Source of the DNA: Flavobacterium sp. GSB-24
Lineage (GTDB): Bacteria > Bacteroidota > Bacteroidia > Flavobacteriales > Flavobacteriaceae
Assembly (NCBI RefSeq): GCF_027924665.1
Contig: NZ_AP027043.1
Coordinates: 2,976,001 to 3,040,000 of the forward strand
Direction: 5' to 3'
DNA length: 64,000 nucleotides
Shown here piece by piece: positions 36,401 through 46,149 of the stretch (its first letter is position 1; every line of letters begins with the position of its first letter). A model generated the notes under the pieces. That model worked only from the letters and a program-made list of their open reading frames with translations, was not told where the DNA came from and ran no database searches. Position numbers and translations under genes: made by a program.

Positions 36401-36513
36401 CTAACGACGTATTTACGATCAGCCATTTTCCAAAAGGTTCAGATCCTGAAGTAGATGCTATTTCATATCCAATTGTTAAAACCGTTATGACAGGTTTAAA
36501 TGTTAAATTTTAA
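33460..36513 (+). CDS. SusC/RagA-family TonB-dependent outer-membrane transporter
   Basis: A 1017-residue protein. A signal peptide (about 1-25) precedes a carboxypeptidase-D regulatory-like domain (about 27-105, GIIKDESGLIIPGVTI). The TonB box/plug domain (about 108-235, VVIGYGSSKKKDLTGA, DAASTAIYGSRAA) and the 22-stranded beta-barrel to the C-terminus follow. It imports oligosaccharides across the outer membrane using TonB energy, with the SusD lipoprotein encoded 12 bases downstream as lid. It opens the main operon of the polysaccharide locus. Confidence 0.93.
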   Translation: MYDFFLKLRCVLSITGFLLCMNMYAQNSVKGIIKDESGLIIPGVTIQIQGTKIGATTDFDGKFEIKAEKGNILVASFMGFETQTIPLSGQTNLNIVLKVSSKELQEIVVIGYGSSKKKDLTGAIATVKSQEIAGRRTVQVSDALQGQMAGVTVTRNGAAPGSQSKIRFRGVTTLGDTGGNDPLIIVDGVPSGNIDYLNPEDIETITALKDAASTAIYGSRAAAGVLLITTKRAKSGKTSFDYSYEYAQATPVNQPGSMGAVRYMQLYNEYLANDGAAPLYSQATINNYKANNAANPDLYPDTDWQSSIIKNNAPRIIHNLAFSSGSENVKTRAAFGYSSSEALYDNRGFKKLNAGVYNDFKFSNKLSASFDMSVVRTESKDVNIFNNNIFLDARVMPAIYDDYYSDGRFALGKDGRNALAQISDGGFKKDIVNNLTGRIAVNFKPFKGLTITGQAAPTVIFSSNKQFIKVVEFTDALDPSKKVAVGQQPASSSLREERPYFYRFNGQFIANYANTFSEKHNLDATVGYENNYSYNESITASRATYTLSNFPYLDAGLLAFRDNGGSAYETALSSYFGRVSYNFKNRYYFQAGGRYDGSSRFNADQRWAFFPSVGAGWTVSEESFFKSVKEFGVDFLKFRASWGQSGNERIGNYPYQATINLYNALFYQNGAVVAPTSGSQVNYAVNDITWETQESTDIGLDATFLNNRLTVSGDVFYRQTKDILLKLNVPLYLGYDAPFQNAGKVSSKGFEVTVNWSDKIGSDWKYSLGANLADAKTNVDDLKGTSILGDTSNIEGQEFAAWYGYKSNGIFQTVAEVASSPVTSASVKPGDVKYMDIDGDGKITPDKDRVILGGSLPRYTFGFNGRLTYKTFDFSFVAYGVGKQQVRLSNYAVQPFQETFGNVPTLIDGKFWSVNNTAEQNAAAEYPRLSNASSGNNYAMSDFWLVDGSYVRIKNITLGYNFSKKITDKLGLEGLRLYLAANDVFTISHFPKGSDPEVDAISYPIVKTVMTGLNVKF

Positions 36514-36525
36514 AAATTAATTATC

Positions 36526-38214
36526 ATGAAAATTTCAATATATTTAACTGCATTATGTCTGGTGTTCTTTACCAGCTGTCAGGAATTAGATTATAATCCA
36601 TTATCAGATCCATCGAGTGGTAACTTTTATTCCAACGAAACTGAGCTTACGATTGCTGTGAATGATTTGTACCGGTTCTCCTTTATCCAGAATGATAAGG
36701 AAGAGTACAGCGATAATTATTTATATAGAGCCAATCCAAATGCTGTAATTAACGGTACCATGAACAGCGGTGATCCCGATGCTCAAAAATTATGGACAGA
36801 TGCCTATAAAATAATCACAAGAGCCAACACCATAATTGCCAGTTTAAACAGAGCTGCCGGAAATACCTCAGCAGCAGCCTTAGCCTCTTTTGAAGCGCAG
36901 GCTAAATTAGCCAGGGCCTATCAATATTCAAGGTTAATTACACATTTTGGTGATGTGCCGTTAATTAAAACACCGATCACCTTAGCTGAATCGTATTCTT
37001 TTACCAGAACAGATAAAAATCTTGTTTTGCAATTTATTTTTGAAGATCTAGATTTTGCAGCTGCAAACCTGCCTGCCTCTTACAATGCTAGTGCGATACA
37101 GCGTTTTACAAGCGGTACTGCGCTGGCCGTTAAAGCAAGAACAGCTTTATATATGGGAAAATATGACATTGCCAAAGCAGCGGCTAAAGCTGTTATAGAT
37201 TTAAATGTATATACGCTGTATCCAAGTTATCGTGATTTGTTTTTAAAGCCGGGAGAACAATGCAAAGAAAATATTTTAACCGTAGTAAGGGACCAGGCCA
37301 ATGGGGTTGTTTCCGATGGTTTTACTGCACCAGACCATATCGCTCGAAATGCCGGTGGATTTGCTGCTAAATTCCCAACTTGGGAATTAGTGGATTCTTA
37401 CGAATGTACAGATGGTCTGCCTGTGGATAAATCTCCGCTTTATAATCCCCAAAAACCATTTGCAAACAGGGATCCGCGTTTAGCGCAGACCATTGTTCCT
37501 TTTAGTTCTATCTGGCTTGGTTATATTTACCAGCCTCATCCAGATTCTTTAAAAGTAAGAAGAATAAGTGATAATGCAATGGTAACAAATAACGATAATC
37601 GTGCAAATGCTATCAATGCCAGTTTTTCAGGTTTTTTATGGAAAAAAGGTATTGATCAGTCTTGGGCTGACAGGAAATTAGAAGACAATGATTTGAAAAT
37701 TATCCGTTACGCAGAAATGTTTTTGACTTATGCCGAGGCTGACATTGAAATGAATACTATTGACGCCACTACATTGCTTTACCTAAATACTGTCAGAGCA
37801 AGAGCTTATGGAAAAACGGTAGGGCAGACTACATTATATCCTGCTGTAACTACAACCAATCAGACAGAATTGCGCACTATTATACGCCGTGAACGAAGAG
37901 TTGAATTTGCATTTGAAGGATTAAGATATATGGACCTTATCCGATGGAAAATTGCAGAGAAAGCATTAAACAAGCCTGGTGTAGGTATACCTGATCCAGT
38001 TCCTGGCAATGCTATCCATAAAGCTAAATTCCCATTTGCCGGTGCACCCGTAATTGATGCAGATGGCATCCCGGATTATACCCCATACATTGCCACAGGA
38101 GCGGCTAAAAATTTCACCACCAGAAAATTTGATGCTGGCAGACAATATTTATGGCCAATTCCTGCAATTGAAATAACTGTTAATCCTAATTTGACACAAA
38201 ATCCAAATTACTAA
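36526..38214 (+). CDS. SusD/RagB-family surface glycan-binding lipoprotein
   Basis: A 562-residue lipoprotein. The lipobox FTSC (lipidated Cys18) is followed by an alpha-helical TPR-rich SusD fold (ARAYQYSRLITHFGDVPL, RRERRVEFAFEGLRYMDLIRW near the C-terminus). It binds glycans at the cell surface and caps the SusC barrel. The pair marks a polysaccharide utilisation locus. There are 12 bases to SusC and 28 to the symporter gene, so they are co-transcribed. Confidence 0.93.
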   Translation: MKISIYLTALCLVFFTSCQELDYNPLSDPSSGNFYSNETELTIAVNDLYRFSFIQNDKEEYSDNYLYRANPNAVINGTMNSGDPDAQKLWTDAYKIITRANTIIASLNRAAGNTSAAALASFEAQAKLARAYQYSRLITHFGDVPLIKTPITLAESYSFTRTDKNLVLQFIFEDLDFAAANLPASYNASAIQRFTSGTALAVKARTALYMGKYDIAKAAAKAVIDLNVYTLYPSYRDLFLKPGEQCKENILTVVRDQANGVVSDGFTAPDHIARNAGGFAAKFPTWELVDSYECTDGLPVDKSPLYNPQKPFANRDPRLAQTIVPFSSIWLGYIYQPHPDSLKVRRISDNAMVTNNDNRANAINASFSGFLWKKGIDQSWADRKLEDNDLKIIRYAEMFLTYAEADIEMNTIDATTLLYLNTVRARAYGKTVGQTTLYPAVTTTNQTELRTIIRRERRVEFAFEGLRYMDLIRWKIAEKALNKPGVGIPDPVPGNAIHKAKFPFAGAPVIDADGIPDYTPYIATGAAKNFTTRKFDAGRQYLWPIPAIEITVNPNLTQNPNY

Positions 38215-38242
38215 ATTAGATTAAAATTATAATTTACTTTAA

Positions 38243-39976
38243 ATGGAATTAATAGATTATATCATACTTATTATTTACGCTGCCGGTATCTTGCTTATCG
38301 GCGGTATCCTTTCAAAACGCAATAAAACATCTGAGGATATGTTTGCGGTTAGAAAACAGTCTCCGTGGTGGCTTTCGGGCTTATCGGCCTTTATGAGCGC
38401 ATTTTCTGCCGGTACATTTGTGGTCTGGGGCGGAATCTCTTACAAACAGGGATTTGTTGCAGTAAGCATATTGATGTGCTCGGGAATTGCTTCTTTTTTG
38501 GTTGGAAAGTTTTTTGCCGAAAAATGGGCATCGCTTAATATCAGTACAGTTGGGGAATATGTTGCCATTCGTTTCGGGCAGGGGGCAGTGCAGTTTTATA
38601 CGTGGATCGGCATGCTTTTTAAAATCATTGCTATGGGGGTTGCCCTCTATTCTTTCGCCGTTGTGGTTGCCTCCCTCATACCGTTATCTCCGGATAATTG
38701 GCTGGCAGATCCCCAGACGCATAAACTATCGGTTACCTATACCATTATCATATCAGGTTTTCTGATGCTGATGTACGCCGTCAGCGGTGGTTTATGGGCC
38801 GTTTTGATTATCGATGCCGTGCAGTTTGTGGTACTGACGATGACTGTTTTGTTTGTTGTGCCATTAAGCATTCAGAAAGCAGGCGGTGTTTCCAGTGTGA
38901 TTGATCAATTGCCAAAAGATTTTCTTTCTCCCGTATCAGGAAATTTCACATGGCTTTTTCTAATCGGCTGGGTTATTGTTCATACGTTTAAATTAGGCGG
39001 GGAGTGGGTTTTTGTTCAGCGGTTTTTAGCGGTGAGCAGTCCTAAAAATGCCCGTAAATCTTCAAATTTGTTTGGATGGCTGTATATCATAAGTCCAATT
39101 GTATGGATGCTTCCCCCAATCATCTATCGTGTTGCACATCCTGATACAGCCCCGGAGCAGGCTTATATCATGGCCTGCGCCTGGGTACTGCCTCCGGGCC
39201 TTATGGGATTACTGGTTGCCGCGATGTTTTCATCAGCTGCCAGTTACATCGACGGAGAAATAAATGTTTATGCAGCAGCGATTACAAACAGTGTTTATAA
39301 AGATATCATTGCGCCTGATGCCAGCGAAAAACAAGTTGTATTTATAGGAAGGATAAGTTCTCTTCTAATAGGACTTCTAATAATGGCAATTGCCGTATGC
39401 ATTCCTTATTTCGGAGGGGCAGAGCAGATTATCCTCACTATTACCGGTTTACTGGTAGTGGCTATGGTGCTTCCAATGCTTTGGGGTTTGTATTTCGGAA
39501 AAATAAAACAAAGTTCGATATGGTGGTCAACCGGAATTACCGTAGTTGTTTCAATTGTGTTGAAAGGGGCTATTTTCATAAAATCAAATAATTTCATTAT
39601 GAATCTTTACCATGCCAACAGCCAGCTGTTTGAAGTAGGGGTTGGAATTTTTGTTCCTTTAATCGTCCTGGCAATTATGGAGTTTGGTTCTAAGACGATG
39701 GATATTGGATTTGAACAAATTCAAGAAAAATTAACTGTTAAGGAGGAAGTACCAAGTTCAGAAAGCGATTTCCAAATTGCCATTTTTCCTGCTCAGTTAT
39801 TAGGATACAGCATTGGTGTTTTAGCATTAATTATGTTTGGCCTTATGGCATTTTCTACAGGCCATTCTCAAATCCTTATCGGAATATTTGCCGCAGTATT
39901 ACTTATTCTAAGTGCTGTCATACTGTTGAGCTTAAAATTTAAAAACAAAAAAAATCTACTTATAAAATCAATTTAA
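38243..39976 (+). CDS. sodium:solute symporter (SSS family) of the polysaccharide locus
   Basis: A 577-residue inner-membrane protein with about 13-14 helices, beginning with a helix LIDYIILIIYAAGILLIGG and containing GLMGLLVAAMFSSAASYIDGE, the SSS core motif. It likely moves the final sugar or a modified sugar into the cytoplasm. The next gene starts at the base after its stop, so the symporter and FAD oxidoreductase are tightly coupled. It differs clearly from the symporter at 5.4 kb. Confidence 0.88.
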   Translation: MELIDYIILIIYAAGILLIGGILSKRNKTSEDMFAVRKQSPWWLSGLSAFMSAFSAGTFVVWGGISYKQGFVAVSILMCSGIASFLVGKFFAEKWASLNISTVGEYVAIRFGQGAVQFYTWIGMLFKIIAMGVALYSFAVVVASLIPLSPDNWLADPQTHKLSVTYTIIISGFLMLMYAVSGGLWAVLIIDAVQFVVLTMTVLFVVPLSIQKAGGVSSVIDQLPKDFLSPVSGNFTWLFLIGWVIVHTFKLGGEWVFVQRFLAVSSPKNARKSSNLFGWLYIISPIVWMLPPIIYRVAHPDTAPEQAYIMACAWVLPPGLMGLLVAAMFSSAASYIDGEINVYAAAITNSVYKDIIAPDASEKQVVFIGRISSLLIGLLIMAIAVCIPYFGGAEQIILTITGLLVVAMVLPMLWGLYFGKIKQSSIWWSTGITVVVSIVLKGAIFIKSNNFIMNLYHANSQLFEVGVGIFVPLIVLAIMEFGSKTMDIGFEQIQEKLTVKEEVPSSESDFQIAIFPAQLLGYSIGVLALIMFGLMAFSTGHSQILIGIFAAVLLILSAVILLSLKFKNKKNLLIKSI

Positions 39977-42265
39977 ATGCAGACTTTAAAAGAAAAATAT
40001 GAACTGGTAGTTGTTGGAGGCGGTTTGGCTGGTTTTTGTGCGGCTGTTGCGGCAGCACGTTTAGGCACTAAAACCTGTATCATTCAGAATCGTCCCGTTT
40101 TTGGCGGAAACAGTTCATCCGAGATACGTGTTACTCCTCATGGAGCTTGTGCATTTCATGCTTACGCAAGAGAAACAGGAATTATTTCGGAGTTATTGAT
40201 AGCCGAGCGTGCAGCAAATCACGAAGAAATTTTCGAAAATGGCTGGACAAACAGCATTTGGGATTTAACTTTATACAATCTCGCACAATCAACGCCAAAT
40301 CTTACGATCAAAGTAAATACTGATGTGTTTGAAGTAGAAAAAGAAGGTCGTACTATTAAAAGTGTAAAAGGCAGAGTGCAAAACACAGAAACTGATATTT
40401 TATTTGAAGCAGATACTTTTATAGATGCATCAGGAGACGGAATTGTTGCTGATTTAGCAGGCTGTGAATTCCGTTTGGGAAGCGAAGCTAAAAGCGAATT
40501 TAACGAACCTCACGCACCAGAAACAGCAAGCAAAGATGTAATGGGAAGTTCCATTCATTTCAAAACAAAATATATCGGAAAAGAATGCAGTTATAAAGCG
40601 CCAGACTGGGCAATGCATTATGAAGATGCCAGTTTCTTTTACAAGCAGGGAAGACCTCCAAAACAAAAAAAAGGAGGTTATTGGTGGATTGAAATCGGAG
40701 TTCCGTACAACACAATTACAGACAATGAAACCATTAGACACGAATTGACACGTCACGCGCTTGGAGTTTGGGATTGGATGAAAAACAAAGATCCTAAAAT
40801 GAAGGAAATTGTTAAAGAATACGCTTTGGACTGGGTAGGTCAGGTTCCAGGAAAAAGAGAAAGCCGCCGCATTATGGGGCAGTATCTTATGACTGAACAT
40901 GATCCGCAGAACTGTACCGTTTTTGATGATGAAATCGCTTTTGGAGGCTGGTTTATCGATCTTCATACTCCCGGAGGTTTATTAGCTGCAAACAGTGAAC
41001 CCGCAAGTAATGAGAACTATTCTACGTTTTCAGAATATGCCGTAAAAAGCTATGCAGGACCTTATGGAATTCCGCTGAGAAGTTTGATTGCTAAAGACAT
41101 GGATAATCTAATGATGGCAGGAAGAAATGTAAGTGTTACGCATGCCGCTCTTGGAACGGTAAGGGTTATGAATACCACGGCGCTTATGGGACAGGCAGCA
41201 GGAACAGCAGTGGCTATTGCCAAACAGAATAATCTGCCGATAACGGAAGCGCCTGTTAAAATTATTGAGGAAATTCAGCAGCAGTTATTACGTGACGGAT
41301 GTTTTCTTCCGAATTATGCCAATAAAGATGAAAAAGATATTGCGCTTAAAGCGAAAATAACGGCTAGCAGTGAAGCTTTATTGTTTGGTGCAGGCCCAGA
41401 AAGCAAAGGCTCTCATGAAGGCCTCAAAATTTGGGAAGATCAGCCGCAATATGAAATTGAAAAATTAGAATACAGAAAAGGCCAGTTGATCGCTGTTGGT
41501 TCAAAACAAATAAATAAAATTGAAGTTTGCCTTCGAAATAATTCAGATAAAGCACAGCAGTTTTCTGTCGAACTAAAAAAGTCAGAGCATATCTGGGATT
41601 ACAGCGTAAATAGAGGCGAAATTTTAGCGGAAGCGGAATTATCCATAGAACCGGGATTACATTGGGTAGAATGGCCTGTTAATTTAGATAATGCTCCAGC
41701 TGGCGAATTTGTTCGTCTGGATATTTTACCAAATCCAGAATTGGAATGGTTGTGCGCAGGAAAAATTGAATCGGGACACATGGCAATGTATCAGATCAGT
41801 GCTGAGAAAATGAGAAGATTTGGAAATGGGCAAACGTTAAGTTTCAAAGTGAATCCGCCACAGCCTTGCTTTGGGCCTCAAAATGTAATCAGCGGGGTTA
41901 CTAGACCACATCGTTTTACAAATTTATGGAAATCAGATCCTAATTTGCCGTTATCTCAGTATTTACAATTAACTTGGGAAAATACAAAAAATATTAAAGA
42001 AGTAGAACTGACTTTTCCAGGACATCTGCTGAGAGAATATCACGCATACGGACCATTTTATCAGGATCCGCAATGTCCGAAAGACTTTGAAATTTTAGCT
42101 TTTAAAGATAGTAAATGGGAAACTGTTTTAACTGTAAAAGAAAATTTCCAAAGACAAGTAAAATACAGTTTTGAAGGCATTGAAACGGCTCAGCTTAGAG
42201 TGCAGGTAAATGCAACAAATGGAGATCCTTCGGCACAGATCTATGAAATAAGATGTTATGAATAA
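39977..42265 (+). CDS. FAD-dependent oxidoreductase with C-terminal galactose-binding-like domain
   Basis: A 762-residue protein of the FAD_oxidored family. The dinucleotide motif VVGGGLAGF (Gly14-Gly19), FGGNSSSEIRV, IDASGDGIVADLAG and a GRNVSVTHAALGT region place FAD binding in residues 1-440. The C-terminal third (about 450-762) is beta-rich, and its last about 110 residues resemble an F5/8-type C (discoidin) domain. No signal peptide is visible. Proteins of this kind cluster with glycan genes in Bacteroidota, and some are thought to oxidise sugar units. The substrate here is not known. The ATG follows the symporter stop directly, and the end overlaps the next gene by 8 bases. Confidence 0.75.
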   Translation: MQTLKEKYELVVVGGGLAGFCAAVAAARLGTKTCIIQNRPVFGGNSSSEIRVTPHGACAFHAYARETGIISELLIAERAANHEEIFENGWTNSIWDLTLYNLAQSTPNLTIKVNTDVFEVEKEGRTIKSVKGRVQNTETDILFEADTFIDASGDGIVADLAGCEFRLGSEAKSEFNEPHAPETASKDVMGSSIHFKTKYIGKECSYKAPDWAMHYEDASFFYKQGRPPKQKKGGYWWIEIGVPYNTITDNETIRHELTRHALGVWDWMKNKDPKMKEIVKEYALDWVGQVPGKRESRRIMGQYLMTEHDPQNCTVFDDEIAFGGWFIDLHTPGGLLAANSEPASNENYSTFSEYAVKSYAGPYGIPLRSLIAKDMDNLMMAGRNVSVTHAALGTVRVMNTTALMGQAAGTAVAIAKQNNLPITEAPVKIIEEIQQQLLRDGCFLPNYANKDEKDIALKAKITASSEALLFGAGPESKGSHEGLKIWEDQPQYEIEKLEYRKGQLIAVGSKQINKIEVCLRNNSDKAQQFSVELKKSEHIWDYSVNRGEILAEAELSIEPGLHWVEWPVNLDNAPAGEFVRLDILPNPELEWLCAGKIESGHMAMYQISAEKMRRFGNGQTLSFKVNPPQPCFGPQNVISGVTRPHRFTNLWKSDPNLPLSQYLQLTWENTKNIKEVELTFPGHLLREYHAYGPFYQDPQCPKDFEILAFKDSKWETVLTVKENFQRQVKYSFEGIETAQLRVQVNATNGDPSAQIYEIRCYE

Positions 42266-43754
42266 ACATACTATCATACAAAAAACACTTTTGATTACCG
42301 TTTTGGCTGCAGGTTCTCATTTATGGGCGCAGCAGCCGGATCAGGGCAATTACAAAATTCGTCTGGACAAACCCGAACAGACCATTTGGGGTTTGGGAAT
42401 TGAGATCCAGAACGATGCTATCGGTTCAGGAAACATTGGACTTCCAGATGAGGTTATCGCAATTCCGAATAATCTGGTAAAGTCTGAGAGAAAAAGGCTT
42501 TATAAAGATATGCTGAAAGGATTTCGTTACTGCAGACTGGCGATGGGACTTTATTTTAGAGGTTTGGATAAAGAGAGCAAGCGTTTTCAGGAAAGATATC
42601 CAAATCAGCTAAATGATTTGAAAGAATTGATGAAAGGTTCAGGAATGGAAGGTATTTCGTTAGAATACTGGTCGCTTGCACCGTATTGGAAATCAAATAA
42701 TTCTTTTATCGGAGGAACATTAAAAAGTACTGAACCTGATTTTTTAGATGATTTTGGAAATGCATTAGTTGATGATGCGAATTTTTTAGATAAAAACGGA
42801 CTAAAAGTAAAAATGTGGGGTCTGCAGAATGAAGCTGGACAGCATGTTAAGCCGAAAGGATATATTGCTCCGCCTGCAAAACCGTTTGATCCGAATGATA
42901 AAATGGCTAACCAATCATTCTCTACTACAGATTATTTTGATGCTGAGGTGTATTATAAAGCGTTTAAAGCCGTTGCACCAAAAATTAAAAAAGCATTTCC
43001 GGAAGCTATTATAATGACGGATTCTTGGGACGGACAATTGGGGCTTATCGCGCAGGAAATCAAAAAAGATCCTGAAGCCTTAAAATATGTTGATGCCTGG
43101 GTTTTGCATCGTATTGGTTCAAACTCTAATATTTTGATTGATGAAACGGCAAAATACAGCGGCAATACAGACGGAAAATATGTTTTTACCAACGAGTTTG
43201 AGTATTTTAATTATACCAAAAACGATGTGGTAAGCGACGGAAATTTCGTCAATACCGCCCAGACAATTATGAATTGGATGACATTTGCCAATTCTCCGAC
43301 ATGGTTTTGGCTACATGCGCTGAAACCAACTACTAACGAAGAAGCAGAAAGTTTTGCTTTAGGTGTCTGGCGTCCCGAAAATGATAATAATTTCAATCAT
43401 TTTGAAAATGTTCAGAAAGGGCATTGGGATTATTTTCAAAAGAATTTTAATGCCATTGCAGGTTTTCTAAAGTATATGCCTTGGGATTCTAAACGATTTG
43501 CCGTTGATGAAATTACGATTTTAAAAGATAACAGAATAATGGCTTACAAAACTCCAAAGGGAAAACAGGTTATTGTTCTGACTAACCGTTCTGGAAAACC
43601 TTTTCAATTTAATATTGAAACTAAATCTTATAAAAAATTCAAAGGATATCGCTATACGCCTTATCAAAGAGATATCTCAGTTGGTATATTATCACCTAAA
43701 ACTTTAAATCCTATTGTTCCAGATCTTGCCGTTGAATTTTGGGTAGAACAATAA
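42258..43754 (+). CDS. exported clan GH-A glycoside hydrolase (GH30-like)
   Basis: A 498-residue protein with a signal peptide (about 1-24, ending WAQ) and a (beta/alpha)8 barrel. Candidate acid/base Glu192 lies in KMWGLQNEAG, and candidate nucleophile Glu313 in VFTNEFEY. A C-terminal beta-sandwich (about 410-498) resembles the side domain of GH30 enzymes. GH30 members of Bacteroidota include beta-1,6-glucanases and beta-glucosidases. The exact family is not certain (GH30 versus a newer GH-A family), so the substrate is left open. It overlaps the FAD oxidoreductase gene by 8 bases. Confidence 0.6.
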   Translation: MNKHTIIQKTLLITVLAAGSHLWAQQPDQGNYKIRLDKPEQTIWGLGIEIQNDAIGSGNIGLPDEVIAIPNNLVKSERKRLYKDMLKGFRYCRLAMGLYFRGLDKESKRFQERYPNQLNDLKELMKGSGMEGISLEYWSLAPYWKSNNSFIGGTLKSTEPDFLDDFGNALVDDANFLDKNGLKVKMWGLQNEAGQHVKPKGYIAPPAKPFDPNDKMANQSFSTTDYFDAEVYYKAFKAVAPKIKKAFPEAIIMTDSWDGQLGLIAQEIKKDPEALKYVDAWVLHRIGSNSNILIDETAKYSGNTDGKYVFTNEFEYFNYTKNDVVSDGNFVNTAQTIMNWMTFANSPTWFWLHALKPTTNEEAESFALGVWRPENDNNFNHFENVQKGHWDYFQKNFNAIAGFLKYMPWDSKRFAVDEITILKDNRIMAYKTPKGKQVIVLTNRSGKPFQFNIETKSYKKFKGYRYTPYQRDISVGILSPKTLNPIVPDLAVEFWVEQ

Positions 43755-43841
43755 TAGAAATAAATGACATTTTAATTTTCAGTTCATAATCCTTAAGAAA
43801 GCCGTTCTGATTTTTTTTTAGGATTTCTAATTTCAAAAATT

Positions 43842-46109
43842 ATGTTAATAGTTCATAAAAGGATAACAGTAACCGCTGTGCTAATGTTGTCCACAACTTC
43901 TATTGCCTTTTCGCAAACTAAAAAAGCAGTTTACCTGGATAAAAATGCGCCAATAGAAACACGCGTAAAAGATTTATTGGGCAGAATGACTTTAGAAGAA
44001 AAAGCCGGGCAGCTCAACCAAATAAATTACGGAATGTTTACAGGTCCTGATAATAAGGTTGATGGAGAGCAGGAAAAATTATATCTTGTCAGACAGGGAA
44101 AAATTGGATCATTTCTGAATACACTTGGCGTTGCTAAAATCAAAAAAGTACAACAAATTGCAGTAGAACAAAGCCGTTTAAAAATTCCGCTCTTGTTTGG
44201 TTTTGACGTTATTCATGGTTACAGAACATTATTTCCAATTCCGCTTGCAGAAGCCTGCAGCTGGGATATGGAACAGGTATTTCAGAATTCCAGAATCGCT
44301 GCAAAAGAATCTGCTGCATCTGGCTTAAACTGGGCTTTTGCACCAATGTGCGATGTTTCAAATGATCCGAGATGGGGACGTGTAATGGAAGGCGCAGGAG
44401 AAGACCCATATTATGGTTCTGTAATTGCAGCGGCAAGGGTAAAAGGCTTTCAGGGAAATTTGGATGGTGTCTTTGATATTTTGGCCTGCGTGAAGCATTT
44501 TGCCGTTTATGGAGCCGTAGAAGCGGGAAGGGAATATAATAATGTAGATGTTTCCAGAGTTGCTTTTTACAATAAATACCTGCCGCCTTACACAGCCGCT
44601 ATAAAATCTGGCGCAGCAACGGTAATGACTTCTTTCAATGTTTTTGATGGGGTTCCTGCCAGCGGAAATTCTTTTCTGCTTACCGATATTCTGCAAAACA
44701 GATTAGGTTTTAAAGGATTTGTGGTAAGCGACTGGAATGCTTTCGCAGAAATGATTGCCCACGGCTATGCAGAAGACAAAAAAGATGCGGTTTACAAAGC
44801 ACTTAAAGCAGGAAGCATGATGGATATGGAGAGCAGAACGGCCATTGCTTTTTTGCCTGAATTAGTTAAGGAAGGAAAATTAACTGAAGCAGAAGTGGAC
44901 AAAGCTGTTGGAGCGATTTTGTATTATAAATTCAAACTGGGATTATTTGAAAATCCTTATAAGTTTTTGGATGAAAAACGTGAGAAAGAAAATGTTTTTA
45001 ATGCAGAAAACAGAAAGGTTGCCAGAGAAGCAGCTAAAAAAAGCATTCTGCTTCTAAAAAACAATAACGAAGTTTTACCGCTTAAAAATCTAAATCAGAA
45101 GATTGCTTTGATTGGTTTTTATGCCAATAGCAAACCAGATATGGTCGATATGTGGAAAGCCAGTGCTGATGACCATGACTGCGTAACTATCTATGAGGGT
45201 TTAAAAAAACAGTTTTCAAATATAACTTTTGTCGATGGCTATAAACAGGATAATTCGACTTCTCCCGAATTAATAAATCAGGCAGTAAAAAATGCAGAAA
45301 ATGCAGAAGTTGTAATTATAAATATCGGAATTACAGGTAATTTATCGGGTGAAGATAAATCATTGGCTGATATTGCTATTCCCCAAGGTCAGGTAGAACT
45401 TTTAAAAGCTTTAAAAAAGACGGGGAAACCAATTATTACGCTCGTTTCTTCTGGAAGACCCATGATTTTAAATGAAGTCCAAAGTTTGAGCGATTCACTG
45501 GTACAATGCTGGGTTTTAGGAACAGAAACCGGAAACGCAATTGCAGAAGTTTTATCAGGAAAATACAATCCATCGGCAAAAACGGTAATGAGTTTTCCTT
45601 ATTCTTTGGGGCAGATTCCGGTTTATTACAATCATTTCAATACGGGGCGTCCCGCTGGTGAACCTGATGCTAAAGAAAAGCCAACTGATTTTTATTCCAG
45701 ATTTCATGATATTCCAAACGAACCTTTATATCCCTTTGGTTTTGGTTTGAGTTATACGACTTTTAACTACAGTAATTTAAAAACGTCTGCTCCAGTTATG
45801 GATGAAAAAGGTTTATTATCAGTTTCTGTAGATCTTCAAAACTCAGGTAAATATGACGGAGAAGAAGTAGTACAGCTTTATATTCAGGATGTAACGGCTT
45901 CAATAGTGCGCCCGGTAAAGGAACTGAAAGCTTTTAAAAAACTGCTTTTGAAAACAGGAGAAAAAACGACTGTCGAATTCAAAATTACTCCCGATGATCT
46001 TTCTTTTTTCGATCAAAATGGAAATTCAATCCTGGAAAAAGGAAAATTCAAAGTTTATGTAGGTGGTAATTCGCGTGATGTTTTAGCAGCTTTATTTGAG
46101 CTAAAATAA
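43842..46109 (+). CDS. exported GH3 beta-glucosidase (BglX-like)
   Basis: A 755-residue GH3 enzyme. The signal peptide (about 1-25) precedes the catalytic barrel, with nucleophile Asp297 in VVSDWNAF, and KHFAVYG and DPRWGR motifs. The C-terminal GH3 domain and a fibronectin III-like domain (GEEVVQLYIQDVT) follow. It is periplasmic and releases terminal beta-linked sugars, most plausibly glucose, from oligosaccharides brought in by SusCD. It is homologous to the GH3 at 7.2 kb but clearly diverged from it. Confidence 0.9.
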   Translation: MLIVHKRITVTAVLMLSTTSIAFSQTKKAVYLDKNAPIETRVKDLLGRMTLEEKAGQLNQINYGMFTGPDNKVDGEQEKLYLVRQGKIGSFLNTLGVAKIKKVQQIAVEQSRLKIPLLFGFDVIHGYRTLFPIPLAEACSWDMEQVFQNSRIAAKESAASGLNWAFAPMCDVSNDPRWGRVMEGAGEDPYYGSVIAAARVKGFQGNLDGVFDILACVKHFAVYGAVEAGREYNNVDVSRVAFYNKYLPPYTAAIKSGAATVMTSFNVFDGVPASGNSFLLTDILQNRLGFKGFVVSDWNAFAEMIAHGYAEDKKDAVYKALKAGSMMDMESRTAIAFLPELVKEGKLTEAEVDKAVGAILYYKFKLGLFENPYKFLDEKREKENVFNAENRKVAREAAKKSILLLKNNNEVLPLKNLNQKIALIGFYANSKPDMVDMWKASADDHDCVTIYEGLKKQFSNITFVDGYKQDNSTSPELINQAVKNAENAEVVIINIGITGNLSGEDKSLADIAIPQGQVELLKALKKTGKPIITLVSSGRPMILNEVQSLSDSLVQCWVLGTETGNAIAEVLSGKYNPSAKTVMSFPYSLGQIPVYYNHFNTGRPAGEPDAKEKPTDFYSRFHDIPNEPLYPFGFGLSYTTFNYSNLKTSAPVMDEKGLLSVSVDLQNSGKYDGEEVVQLYIQDVTASIVRPVKELKAFKKLLLKTGEKTTVEFKITPDDLSFFDQNGNSILEKGKFKVYVGGNSRDVLAALFELK

Positions 46110-46149
46110 GCCTTCAATTTACAAATTTCATCATTTTAAAATTAAGAAT